This document shows positions 14,184-29,107 of a DNA stretch of 64,000 nucleotides, piece after piece (positions within the stretch are counted from its first letter, which is position 1; every line of letters begins with the position of its first letter). The DNA comes from Clonostachys chloroleuca (taxonomy: Eukaryota; Ascomycota; Sordariomycetes; Hypocreales; Bionectriaceae): assembly GCA_037952775.1 (NCBI GenBank), contig JBANAY010000003.1:5890001-5954000 (forward strand). Reading direction: 5' to 3'. A model generated the notes under the pieces. It searched no databases and was not told the DNA's origin. It was given only the letters and a program-made list of their open reading frames with translations. The position numbers and the translations under genes were made by a program.

Positions 14184-15365
14184 ATGCGTTTCTTCAATCG
14201 CACCAACCACGTCGCCAACGGTCACACCAGCACCCACGCGAACGGGCACACTGCCGCGACAACCACGACACACGGTCGCCGCCACCATCATGATCCCTAC
14301 AGCATGGAGAGACGCCCTAGCTTTGGCCAGTGGCTCAAGTGCACATGGCTCGACATTGTCACCATGATCGCAATGGGTGCGATTGGCCTTGGTGTATGTC
14401 ACTCCATCTGCTCGTATGAAAACTCAGAGCAAGTAACTAATTAAGCTTAATTGTAGGTCTACATGGCCAAGCCAGCGCCCTCTAGGTCCTTCCCCGTCAC
14501 GTTTTCGGACGGTGAAATTGTGTGGCCCGAATTTGGCTATCCTCTCCGAAAAGAAATCATTCCCATCTGGCTTGCCGCGTTCTTGGCCAGTGTGGTCCCC
14601 ATTGTCATCATTCTCCTCATGCAGATTCGCGTCCGCTCTTTCTGGGACGTGAACAACGCCGTGATCGGTCTGCTGTACTCTCTCATTGTCGCGGCTGTGT
14701 TCCAGGTCTTCCTCAAGTGGCTCATCGGTGGACTGCGACCCCATTTTTTGGATGTTTGCAAGCCAGATATTAGTCTCGCAAGCGATCAGGGCTACAACCG
14801 CAAAGGCTTTACCAACATTTACTACACCAAGGAAATCTGCACTGGCGATGAAAAAGAGATCAACGACAGCCTGGAGTCTTTCCCCAGTGGCCACACCACC
14901 GCTGCTTTTGCTGGCTTCATCTACCTATACCTCTACCTGAACGCGAAGCTCAAGGTCTTTTCCAATTACCACCCCGCCATGTGGAAGCTTATCGCAGTAT
15001 ATGCTCCTGTCCTTGGCGCGACTTTGATCGGAGGTGCACTCACCATTGATGAGTTCCACAATTGGTATGATGTCGTGGCTGGAGCAGTCATCGGTACCGT
15101 CATGGCCTTTTCAGCATATCGCATGACTTATGCTGCCGTCTGGGATTGGAGGTTCAACCACATCCCCCTCAACCGAAGTGGCGCATTCATGTATCAGGCC
15201 GAGGGTGGTGAATTGTTTGATGCTGTCTTTACCAGAAAGGGAGGATGGGGTGCACATGGCGGAATTCGCGAGAAGCGACACCACAATGGCGCCTTTCACC
15301 ACTCAGAGCAGCCAACTATCCCTAGAAAGGCTGTTGGAGGGGCCAGAGGCGAGGATATTGTGTAG
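14184..15365 (+). CDS. PAP2-family lipid phosphate phosphatase
   Basis: Two exons (14184-14393, 14457-15365) flank a 63-bp intron with donor GTATGT and a CTAAT branch site, giving 372 aa. After a His/Thr-rich cytosolic N-terminus come about six transmembrane segments (for example IPIWLAAFLASVVPIVIILL). PAP2 motif 1 is KWLIGGLRP, motif 2 is FPSGHTTAAF and motif 3 is DEFHNWYDVVAG. Enzymes of this family (yeast Dpp1/Lpp1, mammalian LPP) remove phosphate from diacylglycerol pyrophosphate, phosphatidate and lysophosphatidate at vacuolar, ER or plasma membranes. Motif 3 retains the catalytic His and the Asp but lacks the usual SR start. I believe related fungal proteins share this variant, so loss of activity is not implied. 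A possible polyadenylation signal AATAAA lies near 15535. Confidence 0.92.
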
Positions 15366-17055
15366 TGAGTGAGAAGAGCAGCTATGTTTCCTTGACGACC
15401 TTAATGTCGACTGGTTTCCGCGTTGTGGACGATTTGATATGCATGCATGCACGACAGGAATGAAAACGATTGAAAGCTAATTTACTTAAATCTGATTAAT
15501 ACTCAAATTTTTCTTTGCATCAACAAATGAATTGAATAAAGTGAATGATCAAATGGAAGAGAAAATGCCACTTTTACTCTGCTCGAGGTGCATCGTGAGC
15601 GATCCACTGTTAGGGCTTGTGTATGTTCAATACGAGGGATCCCCTCATATAATGATTCCCTCATGGTAATGGTCTATCCCTGAAGATGTATCTTCAATGA
15701 CTCATTCGTCTGTTTAGCTTGGAGAATCAGAGCATACTATGGGCCGTTGAGACTTTGGGATTCTTTATAAGTGGTGCGATTCAACAGCATTGTGCATGCC
15801 TGAGCGACTTGAAGAGCTGATTTTCTATATTAACCCTCTGATTACCTAATTAGTGTAAATCCTCGCTTCCTTTCGCGTCTATGTCACAGAGCCTTATCAT
15901 AATGGTGAATGGATGAGTGGAGAATGTTACGAATACCAAGAAAACTTCAGTAAAGTCCTATCTGCATTTGTTCCTGCTTCTCCGCCCCCCTTCAGAGAGA
16001 TACGGTGATTAGAATCGGTTTCTGTTTTGCTCTTGGAGAAAAAGTGGGTTTTAATAAAATAATAGAGTTGAGAGGGCTGGCTTATCTCATGTCTCTTAAG
16101 GATATTGTTGTTGACCTCGGCCTGTTTCTTTATTGGACGATGTGATATGGTCTTAATTCAACAACCGATCATTGTCGGTAATTTAATCAACAAGCACCCC
16201 TTCGGAGGCCCACATATTCAAGCCATTAAAACAAGAGCTTCGCAAACAAGAGCTTCACACATAGTCGTGGATCCTCCTACCGTTCGGAACTCGTATGCGC
16301 GTGCCCCATAGCTCAGTTTCATGCTTTCCATCGGCTGGCTAGCGAGCAAGCTCTCTACGCCGATCCTCGACGGGATATTGAGTAATTTGAAACTTGATGT
16401 GAGACGAACATCTTCTAGCGAATGGATCGGGGAGTGGATACACGTGATCGCGATTATATGAAGAATTGACATCAGCTTGCAGTAGTCGCCTTCAACTCGT
16501 ACTTGCAACACTACTGTTGCAAGAAGAATCACCGCTCGACGCGAATCAAGATTTGAATTGACGAATTGATACATGACCGCGGCCATGATTTGTTGGCTGA
16601 AGCCAGACACAGAGTAAGAACGGGCGCCATTCGCACACTTGCCGGTAGCCGCCTGGAATGCTTCGCGCTCCCTTTCATCAGTCTTGCATGACATCACGTT
16701 TCACCAACCTCCAACAATGCTAACTATATTCCCAGGCAGAAAGGCTTCCCCTTTAGCGGGAAAAATAGCGGCGGAAACAGATATGGCCGAACTGCGGGCA
16801 GAGAGTGTCTCACAAGAAGATAATGGCCGATCCGCGACTGGTTTTGCCTCACGTGCCATCGTTCCAGCGCATCCCTCGAGCGGCAATGCCTGGGTATATT
16901 TGAATCTGTTGATTTCCTGTAGACACATTCTTCTACTGGTAGTATGAGTTTAACCGCGAGCACTTGCGACCATTGCGCGTCTATCGTGATTTCCCCGGAG
17001 GCCGTCATGTTGTAATTTCTGGTCTAACACCTGCTTACGATCACACTTGACCAAT
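15366..17055. other. Intergenic region, no supported gene
   Basis: About 1.7 kb between the PAP2 gene and the MFS transporter. Open frames of 70-160 codons exist (for example minus strand 16218-16697) but show no recognisable motif. A 15-bp direct repeat (ACAAGAGCTTCGCA/ACAAGAGCTTCACA) lies near 16231-16260. The right side should contain the MFS promoter. Confidence 0.5.
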
Positions 17056-18824
17056 ATGTCATTTTCCTCCAGCGACGATGATACCTCGGCTCTTTCTCTC
17101 CAGTCATCCCTTGAGGACCTCTCGCTGGAATTCACCACAGACCGGAAGTTCATCAGATGGGCAAATGCAAACCCTCGACATCCCCGAAATTGGACGACGA
17201 ACCGCAAGGTTTATGACACCGCCATAATTATATGGCTCGAGTTCTTTACGTATGTTGAATTGGGCCTTTCAGCTCTTATGAAGTACTTTTTGGCTAATTA
17301 TTCACTGTCGTGCAGGACTGCCATAAGTGCAAGTGGAGTGAGTGAATCTCGCAAGAGAATGATGATGACAGTCAGCTCATACAACTAGGCCTCAGCAGCA
17401 GCAGACGCCCAGCACGAATATGGCATTTCTCACACATTATCTGTATTCATTTTCATTTCTATGTTCGTATCGCTCATGCCTTGTATGGAATCAGCTTTGC
17501 GTGTTCTAACTTGGCCTAATTTCAGATATCTCATTGGACAGAGTATTGGCGGCATTGTATTTCCTCCGTTCTCGGAATGCTTCGGGAGGCGATGGCTGTA
17601 CATCATTAGCATGGCTATCTATTCCATTTCTTGTTTGATCACTGGCCTGGTCCCCTCGATCTCAGGTGTGGTAGTTGGCCGTTTCTTCAGTGGTTTCACG
17701 TCGGCCATTCCCACGGCCGTGGTGCCTGGCAGTATTGAGGATCTCTACAATGCCAAAGATCGAATTGTTTTTGTCTTCCTCTGGGCCATGCTAGCAAACA
17801 CAGGCCTCATTATTGGGCCGATAATGGGAACTTATATTGTGAGCACTCTCGGATGGTAAGTGCATATGTATCCACACAGTGATCTCTTAACGCCCAGAAA
17901 CTTACTTGTTCTTCACGCAGGAGGTGGATATTCTACATTGGAGCAATCGTAGTTGGCATCACAACGGCCTTCCTCTTCAATCTTCAAGAGTCTAGACACA
18001 CCATTATTCTCGAAAACGAAGTCTCCAAGCTTCGGAAAGTAACCGGAATGCAGGATCTACGTGCTCTCAACCCAGACCACGTTCCCGACCTCCGAACATT
18101 TCTCCAATCGGCTGTTTTCCGACCTGCGCGTTTCCTATTCACCGAGCCTATTGTCTTTCTCGTATCAACTACAGCGAGTATTGCCTTTGCGATGGTTTAT
18201 CTGTTCACCGAAGCACTGCCTGCCGTATATAGCGATATGGGATTTACAACCCAAACCTCCTCCTTGCCCTTCTTAGCTCTTGGGTGTGGGTTCCTGCTTA
18301 GCTCTCTTACACGAGTGCTCGATCATGCTATTTTGGACAAGCTCTATCGGGAAGGCAAGCCAATTACCCCAGAATCAAAGCTAATAGGCTTCTCTATTGG
18401 AGCGCCCGTGCTTGCCCTTGGGTTGTGGTGGTTCGCTTGGACAATTCCGCCCCTCGTGCCAAACGTGCACTGGATCGTCTCGGCCACTGCTCTCGTGCCA
18501 GTCGGGTACGCTCTCAACGAGATTGACACCGTGCTTGCCGGCTACTTGGCAGACAGCTATCTGAGCTACGCTTCAAGCGGATTCGCTGCCATGTCGTTCC
18601 TACGCGCGATTCTATCGGCTATTTTCCCTCTGTTCACGGAGAAAATGTACGCTGGCTTGAACGCCAACGTTGCAACATCTGTTTTGGCAGCTGTCTCTAC
18701 TGTTTTCTGTATTATACCTCCACTATTCATACGCATGGGGGCCAGAATTCGCAAAAGAAGCAAGTTTGCGGAGCGAAGCTTGCAGATTTACATGGAATCT
18801 ACGGTCGATCTTGACGGCTACTAG
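17056..18824 (+). CDS. MFS transporter, DHA1-like (five exons)
   Basis: Exons are 17056-17249, 17316-17337, 17389-17462, 17526-17855 and 17921-18824. All four introns (51-66 bp) are phase-consistent and give 507 aa. The N-terminus (NPRHPRNWTTNRKV) is the typical lead into TM1 of fungal DHA1 drug:proton antiporters. Loop 2-3 has PPFSECFGRRWLYIISM (motif A region), TM4 has GRFFSGFTSA, and TM5 has motif C-like GLIIGPIMGTYIV. A central cytosolic loop separates two six-helix halves, and the C-terminus is basic. The family exports drugs, polyamines or metabolites across the plasma membrane with proton exchange; the substrate cannot be told. The 22-nt second exon is unusually small but is needed to keep the frame through TM1. 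The start at ATG 17056 avoids the upstream TTG in the same frame. Confidence 0.88.
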
Positions 18825-20241
18825 GATAAAGGATTGGCATCTGGTTAGACGGTGTTGAATACTCCACGATTAGCCAGTGTAATCAAAGGGGGTTTGCGCG
18901 CGAGAACGGGTTTTTGCTTCTAGAAGCATTGGCATAGTGGGTGAGAGGGCAAGTACAGGTCATGATAAGAGAAGATTGTTGGCAAATAGTTACAGCGAGA
19001 TCGTTGGAGTTTACCATTCATGCAACAGTAGGGAATTTTCCTGTGGATGACAATTTAGAGCGGGAGTATCTTATTGGTATTTGGATTATACTTAAAATTA
19101 TCTCTCCTTGGGAATATGTATATATTCTTGTTGTCTAGAATGAGGGAATCTAAACTTGGGATTCAAGTAGCAAATATGATGACCCTTTGCAAGGGGATAT
19201 ATGAGTTACCCACTCACGCAATTGATGGCAGTAGACAGCAAGTGAAACAACAACCAAAAAAAATACCATGGCCTCAGCATCATCCTACTCATCCGAAAAA
19301 AACAGAATATACTGATAATTCAAATAAAAAGGGTTGTCTCTTTCATCTAACTGCTGGATTGACACTTCAAATTAGCTCGACTGGCTACAGTGTGTATCAG
19401 ATCTAGGGTAGGTGAAAGATGGAGCCATATTTGATCTCATCCTCTGTTTTGTTTTGCTGCGCTTACGCGACTTGTCTTAGCTCAGGTTCTACGGGTACCA
19501 GGATCTGTTTCTTTGGTTCGATGTAGGAATAGCTTCTGGATGAGCCCGAGCCTTGGGGTGAACTGTGTTGGAAGAGCTAGGCTTCTGTAAGTAAGGGTGA
19601 ATGGAGAGACGAATCTCGAACTTAGCCCAATACAGGCACGTCTGCAGGATCATTATTGAATCACTGCAGTCCTAAAAACCGCATTCGATTGGTTGGGGCC
19701 AAGCGTCGGGACTCGTCATTCGGGAGAAACCCACCAAGCCACCACCTAGGCATCGACGAAACATTTCCAGAGGGTCCTCATGCGTTGTGATGTCAGGCTG
19801 CTCACAGGTGTAAGATATGACTAGAACCTGTATTTTCTCAATCCGATCTATTATCTAGCACAGCTTACCGTGACTCGTGATGAGCAGAGCTTATTCCAGG
19901 CGCTTTTCGTTGGCTGGGCTTGGTCCCTATTTCACCCGCAACGCGACACCAAATGATTGCACGGGCCAAATGTGGCTGCTGGCTGAGCTTTAGCTTGCGG
20001 CTGTGAATGGCTGGAGTTGTGCTTTGGGTGTGGGATAATGCCGCCCTGATGCATCATTTGACTCAGAGCTGAATGCGCTTGTTCATACAAAAAGCCAGAC
20101 TCGCGCCCGTAATAAAAGTCGGCTTCACTTCATTGTCTCATGCCTTGCCTGCAACATAGAAGGGTCTACTGTCTTCACTTCTGCCATCAATCGCCACCAT
20201 TACCACCTGACATTAAACCCTCTCTTCGACGCGCCCTCTAA
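18825..20241. other. Intergenic region, no supported gene
   Basis: About 1.4 kb between two plus-strand genes. Short frames only. A TATA-like AATAAAAG lies near 20110, about 130 bp before the hydrolase ATG, and could be its core promoter. Confidence 0.45.
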
Positions 20242-21293
20242 ATGATGAACTTCCATCTCAGCTATCAATGGCTTTTTTACACCAAACCGCCTCCAGGGCC
20301 GCCATCTCCGGTCCCTGATGGCCTGGAGCGCCATTGGATTGACACGGCACAAGGTCAACTGGAAATCCTCTCAGCGACACCGCCTAAAACCGTTACGGCC
20401 TCCAATGGGCCTCCTATTTACTTCTGCCACGGCGGCATGGGCTGCGCCTGGGTCTGGACCGAGTATATGCAGTATCTAGCTGCTCGCGGTGTGCGGAGCT
20501 ATGCCATCTCCCTTCGCGGGCACGGCGATTCCTGGTACCCTTCATATTTCCGTATGCTCTTTGGCACCAGCCGCCGTATGCTCAGTGATGACCTCGTTGC
20601 TGGACTCAGATGGGTTGAGCAGCGCGAGAAGCGGCGTGTTGTGCTTGTTGGTCACTCGAGCGGTGGTGGCCTGAGCCAGGGAGTTCTTTCTGAAGGGAGA
20701 GTAGACGTCGAAGCTCTGGCCCTCCTCGGCGCCGTTCCCGGCTATGGATCGTGAGTCCCCCCTTGCGCTGAGATATCGGGTTGAATTTTTGTCACGATGC
20801 TGATATTGGAAATCTTTTTAGTATGGGTGTGTATTTGAATTGGATGACGCTGGATCCCTGGTTCGGCCTGCGCCTCATCTTTCACGGCTATCATTCCAAC
20901 TCGCCTCTGTCACATCCTATTTTGACACAACGAGTCTTCTTTGGAGATAAGTTTCCGCTGTCTGCTGTCATCCCATTCCAGCGCCGCATGAATCGTTATG
21001 AGAGCTACTTGTGGCCATTCAGCATGATGAAGCCGTTTGCCCCTGCCGGATCAGTTTTGCAACACACCCACCAGGGTAGGATGTTGGTAATGGCCGGCTC
21101 ACAAGACAAAATCATGACGCCTCAAATCACCACGGAAACTGCGGCGTATTATCGCGAAGCTTCAAAAGGCGTTAATGGCGCGGATTCTGTACGGATGGAA
21201 CTTGTGGAAGGGGCTGGACATCATTTACAGAACGATATCCAGTGGGAGGATGGGGCGGCCAAGCTCTGGGACTTCTACAAGTCCATTTCATGA
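20242..21293 (+). CDS. Alpha/beta hydrolase fold protein
   Basis: Two exons (20242-20750, 20822-21293) flank a 71-bp intron with donor GTGAGT, giving 326 aa. The fold is clear: oxyanion-hole loop FCHGGMGCAWVW, strand and turn SLRGHGDSW, nucleophile elbow LVGHSSGGG, acid in MAGSQDKIM, and catalytic His in EGAGHHLQND. No signal peptide or membrane segment is obvious, so a cytosolic serine hydrolase is expected; the substrate is unknown. Two ATG codons are adjacent at the start. It lies tail-to-tail with the arylsulfatase pseudogene. Confidence 0.9.
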
Positions 21294-21523
21294 CAACGGG
21301 GAGGGACCCTGAAATGATCAGCTGTATTTTTTCTAAACATCTCATCTAATAATTGTTCTGTGCACACTTGAGGCTCGGGCTTACGTAGATCTATACGTAG
21401 AAAACTCTATGGAGATCAAGATGAAAGAAAGGCATTAGTATAAAATATTTCATTTCCATCACTGAATGTTCCGATGTCTTGAAAATACATAAAAAATCAA
21501 TGCAATATATTTAAACACCCTTT

Positions 21524-23528
<2,005 letters not shown>

Positions 23529-23599
23529 TCAGATGCACTGAAAAGTGAAAATTTCGAATTTATGATAATACAATAAGCTTGATGTTTAGATGACGACAT

Positions 23600-23948
23600 A
23601 CTATAGCATCTTCGATATGCTCTTGAGCAAAGAGTGACTGGCGCGGAGGTTCCGACAGAGCTCGGGACACTCCCCGAGTGCACCTTCACCCCCGCAATCT
23701 TCGCCTGTCTTCGCGTTCTTCTCTTCGAATTGGCGTTTGTATGCTGGTCGGTTACTTGGCGTTAGAATCGTCACCAAAGCAAATCGAAGTCTGAACTACT
23801 CAACTGTCATGGCCTGGATCGTGGACAAGACAGAGTTCTCAAAACCGTAGGAGAAGACACTCGTCATCATCACCATCGAAGCCAACATTAGGCTTGTGGT
23901 CAGACGCTGGGTGGCCTTGTAATTATGGTTCCGCAAGAAGGTCAACAT
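23600..23948 (-). pseudogene. MFS sugar-transporter-like N-terminal remnant
   Basis: From ATG 23948 the minus strand reads about 48 codons including LMLASMVMMTSVFSYGFENS and VLSTIQAMT, resembling TM1 of fungal hexose/lactose-type transporters, then stops. Beyond a possible intron, about 23735-23690 reads YKRQFEEKNAKTG, which resembles the F-x-x-Q-F-G-x-x-x-x-x-T-G segment that follows TM1. A stop ends it near 23600. No further transporter helices are present, so the copy is truncated. It is divergently adjacent in phase to nothing functional and lies just upstream of the arylsulfatase pseudogene on the same strand. The assignment rests on short similarities and is moderate. Confidence 0.45.
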
Positions 23949-25129
23949 GTTTGCGGCAGGAGGCTTTGCTGCCAGGCAAAGCTCGATAAAGTCAAGAAGA
24001 AAGTGCTGTGACTGTTGTGTGGTTGGAGGTATGAAACCTGGTCCGTGGGAGTGAGATGGGTATCATCAACCCCATGAAGGATCGTCAACCTCTTATGTAG
24101 GTGGGATCAACAGGGAAAAAGACTCCTCAAGTGCAAAATCCGGGGCACATGGGGTCTGGGGTCGACTGACTGAGTTGGCTGGGGTAAGATGGATACCGCG
24201 CGCTGCTTAATTTTGCACATCTTGGTTTAGTGGACCATTCCGCCACTGATCCGTCGTACTTTGGATCAAAGCAGCCATGAGATTCGGCTGCTAGCGCGGC
24301 TAGGTGCCTCCATGAAGCTCATTGAGTCATTGTGCACGCTCTCACTGGGCTCTCCGATAGCCAAATGGCTAGGTGGCGTTTTGCATACCGCCGTTGATGC
24401 GGGCGAGGAAAGACACTACTGGACAGATCCTCATGTTTTGGGCTAAGCGGCTCCAAAGTGTATCAGGGAAGTTGTTGAGCTCGGGGAATGCTCCGAATAC
24501 TCTCGCGGACTGGCTCCGGGCTGCAGTACATCCCTGCAGGGGCATCCTCGCTACCTAGCCGCCGAGCAAACTGTGCATTTCTCATAATTCCCACAGGGTA
24601 AAGCCCGAGATCTCGCTTGATAGCCGGGATTTCCCACACAAGTTATGTATTTCTCATAATTCCTGTAGGATAAAGCCCGAGACCTAGGGTCAACCCCGGG
24701 AGGTCGCTTGATAGCCGGTGTTCTCTGATTTATTCGGCTATCTTCTCTCTCATTGAAAACTCGGGATATTCAGCTTCATGAAGTTGACCTTTGTGATTTC
24801 GAACATTCCCCGAACTCTTCGAGATCACATCTGCTTTCGAGATACACGCTCCCCTTCTCCATCAGCTCCCCATCAAACTGTACTACGGATCAAAGGAGCT
24901 TAGTCGTACATTAGTTTGAGGACGGAATCCTCAATCGCACACGAACTATCTCTTTGCTGCGTATAATAAGCTATTAGTAGATAATAATTGGACCAGAAGT
25001 AGTAGTTTCACGGCAGAGATTATAAGATTTCAGTTGCTCAAACTGGAGCGTTACAAGTAGATGTACAAGTATATACCGGTCCAATGATTTATACGTCTAA
25101 AGAGGTCGATGGGACAGAGCTTCAAGCGC
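23949..25129. other. Intergenic region
   Basis: No supported gene in about 1.2 kb. It includes the imperfect direct repeat listed separately, and the 3' end of the Zn2Cys6 gene on the right. Confidence 0.5.
24576..24718. repeat. Imperfect tandem direct repeat
   Basis: Two neighbouring copies share CATTTCTCATAATTCC, GGTAAAGCCCGAGA and TCGCTTGATAGCCGG (24576-24628 and about 24646-24718). The second copy carries an extra GACCTAGGGTCAACCCCGGG-like insert that holds a short palindrome (CCTAGG) and a GGGTC/GACCC-type inverted pair. Function is unknown; it may be a decayed element or a duplication. Confidence 0.6.
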
Positions 25130-28079
25130 TTAGATGGACGTTACATAGTCATTTGGGCCGAAAACACCGCTTCTCTCCTCTGGTAGGCTGTTGAGCCAGT
25201 CTTGACTCCCTGCCGGCCATGCCATGGCATCAGCTAGGTCCGGATCTTGTAGCAACGCCTGGAATTCATCCAATGTGGGCGGATGGTCCACGTTACCCTC
25301 GTTTGACCCCCGTTGGTTGTTTTCGTTGTCTTCGGTCGGCATAGGGTCTTCATCTCAATAGATTAGCGGGTTTTTTTTGTGAAATTTGAGCATACAGATA
25401 GTTTTTACCTTGATCGTAGACGAGACGTGAACGGGGAGCTAGAGCCGCTTGTAGAATCTTGTGACATCGCTTGGCGAACATGTCGCCCATCTGCCCATAG
25501 TACGTCAAAGTCTCCATACAACGAGACCATGTGTTCAGAAGTCCCTCTAAATTTTCGGTATAGGCTCGTTGAAGATTCGGTGAGACTAAGACCGAAAGAA
25601 GAACGGTCCCGGCACTAAAGAGATCTGAAGGCTTCACGTTAGTGGCATACAGGAGTGATGGTTTAGAAGGGATCCTTACAGAACACCGCATACCAACGTG
25701 GAGGGGCAGAGTCGCTGTGGAGCTGAATGTGAAGCAAATCAACTAGCTCCTGAGCAGCGGAGACACACGAGCGAACACACCCTGTAATCACCATATGTTG
25801 GAAGTCGGTCGACCTTTGTGGTTCCGTGGCCGCCAAAAGAATGCCACTAGAGAGATCTATGGTGATGGGCCTAAATAGGAGGATTCTTAAGTGCAGATAC
25901 CTAAGACTCAAGGGTCAGCTCTTGTGTGTTACCATTCATCAAGTGGGAGGTCTTCTTTCCATCCACCTACCGGGAGTGAAGCAAGGCTGCCTGTCTTGTA
26001 TATATAGTGCCGGACAGCTCGGATGGCTGGAATATTAGGTGTTGAGGCAACTGCTGTCGCCACCGTGCTAACTCATTATCTACTTCAACGACAAGAGTCA
26101 ACTTAGAGATTGGGTCATTGCTCAGAGTACTAATTCTTCTTTCCTCGACAGGTCGGTAGAAATTTCTTGCTTGGAGTTAGTCATTGACACTCACATAAGT
26201 TGATAGCGGGATTACTAACGTGAGCACCAACATCAAAACATCGGTAAGCTTTAGCGTCTGGGAGAAGAAGGCATTAGTTGAGAGTTCCTGGACTTCCATC
26301 GGCTCCCTGGAACTCCCGGGCTTTTCAGACAGGGATTCATCGTCTATAGGCTCTGGTTTCGGGACTACTGTTCGCCAAACAACCATGACGGGCCGACCGA
26401 AGGTCATGCTCAACACCCTCCAGCAACATGTTAGCTGTATCCAGGCTGTCGGGTTAAAGATGACGCTTACCGATCCATGAGGATACAGCACCACCACGTC
26501 CGCCTTCTCTCTTCACGCTCAGCCTGGCTCTCGGATGGGAGATCCAGCTGTACTCCAATTCCCTGAGCTATTCGGATGGCGTTGCCAATTGTTATCCAAC
26601 ATCTGTTGGCCATATCGGTGCTCTGCAGGTATTGTGCGGTGAGAACCAAAGCTTGGACCAGCTGGATTGACCCTTGTTCCATATCCGCGTCCTGAAGTAA
26701 CTGACTGGATCTGTCATAGTAGGTTTTGGCGCTTTTCAAAGAGGAGGCGTCGGAACGGGCGCGGATGCATCCAAGGGCAAGTGCAATGTTGAGAGTTGCG
26801 TGGAACGCTCTCAGCTTTTGCACGTTTCCGTCGAAGTAGTGCAACTCGTCGTGATTGCTGTCAGCCTGTGACCAGATCTCATTGTACCTAAACCCACACG
26901 GAGATTGTCAGTTCAACGGCGTCCCAGCTCAAAGTTGGTGGGTACACTCCAAGCTGTGATTAGAGACTGACTGACTGACCTACGCATGAATGATGGTTTG
27001 TGTAGTATGGGGTAGAAAGGGTGTATGTTGTCCCAATACACTTCGAGGAGTGCATCAGCTAACCTTCGTGTCGGCAGGGTCAATCCATCAAGCAGATTTT
27101 CCATGTCCCTTTTCAGTTTCATTTGCCGCCTGTGGGAGGCGCGTGAAACGGTTGAGCTCACACCGTCTTCCGCACCATGGAGGCCATGGCCTCCTGTACC
27201 CAGAGTCTCTTGGACTGATTTCATATAGGCCGCCGCGCTTGATGGGCCGAAGAAGAGGCTGTTGTTCGAGTTTATTGGTGTTCCTTCGGAAGCGCCCATC
27301 GCGTCACTCGGCTGCTCATCTTCGTCGAGTTCGGTATTTTCAGGGTCTCCCACAGGCGGCAGATAAGAGCTGGTCCTGCCCTGAGACAAGAAATGGCTGG
27401 TGGTATTAGACCTCGCTGGCGGCTCGGGGACCCGATGTTGTTGTCGATGAGAAAGTTGAGGATGACTTCGTGGGGTTTGCGGCTGTGGATCACCCGCCGG
27501 GAACATGCCTGTGGTATCGGAGACGTTATCTTGAGGACGAAGATCTTGGAAATTGTCCGGAACGCGCGAAGGCTGCTCGCGATAGCCATTGAGACCCAGA
27601 AGGTGAGCCGCAACAATATGAGCATCGTTTGTATGAGGGGTCGACTCGATCGTCTGCGCAGATGGGGACACCGGCTTCGAATATCTCGGCATGTTTCTTT
27701 CTTCGTTACGAGGCAAACCTATCTCGCGACTCGATCGATTCGGTTCGGGCTGTGAGGTTAGTCCATGATCCGGCGGCCGCGTGTTGTTCAGCCGGCTCGT
27801 CGAACCAGCTGTGTCTACCGCTGTGACTGTGAAGCCACCCCGCGCGACGTGTTCCAGCTCTCTGATGCGGGTTTCCAAACCCTGGACGTATCGCGTGTCC
27901 GAGAGCTCAGACAAGGGGTCGAGGTAGACGCAATCCTCGGGACCCAGTTTCTTGCGCACGCAGGCCTGACATACGGGCCGCGCCCCATCGCATCGCGTCT
28001 TTTTCTCGCGACATTGTTGGCATGCGATCCGGATCTTGCGACGCTTGGGAGGGCGTGTGTTGTCATTGGCGTCATCCAT
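25130..28079 (-). CDS. Zn2Cys6 fungal transcription factor (seven exons)
   Basis: Exons 28079-26980, 26887-26471, 26417-26220, 26165-25971, 25900-25680, 25624-25409 and 25353-25130 are joined by introns of 53-92 bp in consistent phase, giving 856 aa. Residues about 16-53 form the zinc cluster CQQCREKKTRC then VCQACVRKK and a final Cys, in a basic context (PKRRKIRIA). A short coiled coil follows (QGLETRIRELEHVA), then a long disordered Pro/Ser/Gln linker, then the fungal_trans domain (HPFYPILHKPSFMRR, MDRVLSMTFGRPVMV). An acidic C-terminus (DPDLADAMAWPAGSQDW) may activate transcription. It should act in the nucleus on CGG-type sites; targets are unknown. The closest genes are the decayed sulfatase and transporter on one side and the giant kinase gene on the other. 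Confidence 0.9.
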
Positions 28080-29107
28080 CTGACGCAGTCTGAGGACCGG
28101 GAGATCTGGACAAGGTGAGCCTCGGATGAAATTTCTGGGGAATCTTCCGAACGAACAGTCTGGGGATGGTTCCGGATACAGAGACAGGGATCAGGTGATT
28201 GCGGGGTAAAGTCAAGAACCAGACTAGGCTAGTATCATCTTCTCTCTGTGATCTTTAGGCTAAATCGGCTATTCCGCTACTAGGTTATCGTCTTTCATTC
28301 CTCCAGCCAGTCTCTTGGGGATGCGAGCTTCACTTCTCGGGAGATGATACGTCCGGAACTAACAACGAGGTGATAGTCTATTCTGTAGTATGTAACCTCA
28401 ATCTCTCACAGACACTCGTCCTTCTCTGGAGGTGACCCTTTGCTGAACTTTGGTGCAAACTTGGGCATTTCGAGGAACCAGTATTGATTAGTACACTTTG
28501 CTCTACCACTACTTGTATTCACGCGGGGCAAAAGAAATGTCGTTTTGAATCTACAGACTTCTTCTGCCAATTCAAGACTTAGTTCAGTTCCCCAGTCATC
28601 CAAACCCATGCGGAATTCAAATAGCACTAGAAGTCCAGAACTACTCTGGCGACTCTCTTCGCATCAAATGTGGAGCATCAACCCAACATAGCATAGAAAT
28701 AATATTCGGGGAAGAGGTTATAGGGGATGAAAATTTAGGTAGGCCAAATCACAAGCGTCAAGCACAAACAACCCGCATTTTAAAAGACAAACTATGAATG
28801 ATCAGTGGTTTCATAACACCAAATGTTAACTACAACTAACTACCCTAGACTGATTGTCCCCACGCTTTCCAAATTCGTAATCTGATAATATGCCCTATTA
28901 AGGTGCCTCATTTCAGAGGCGCAGCAGATTATGGTTCGCCTTCCTAGAAACTTGGACTGTCGCCTCAGCTGATGAGGCAATCACTGGGGATGCTTACTTG
29001 TACATTGGTCACATGATTTTTATGCTTTGCCCTTGCGCTATTTTGCCATCCTTGTTCACAATATCTTCATTTTTCATGACCAGGTCGCCGCGTCGCAAGT
29101 CTCATGG
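28080..29107. other. Divergent intergenic region
   Basis: This lies between the Zn2Cys6 gene (minus) and the giant kinase gene (plus) and should contain both promoters. No supported gene. A polypyrimidine stretch precedes ATG 29108, and a preceding YAG (near 29084) leaves open an upstream 5' exon for the kinase gene. Confidence 0.5.

Noticed and set aside
16218..16697. 159-codon minus-strand frame
   Set aside because: No motif, no sensible start context or intron structure; composition looks random in its second half.
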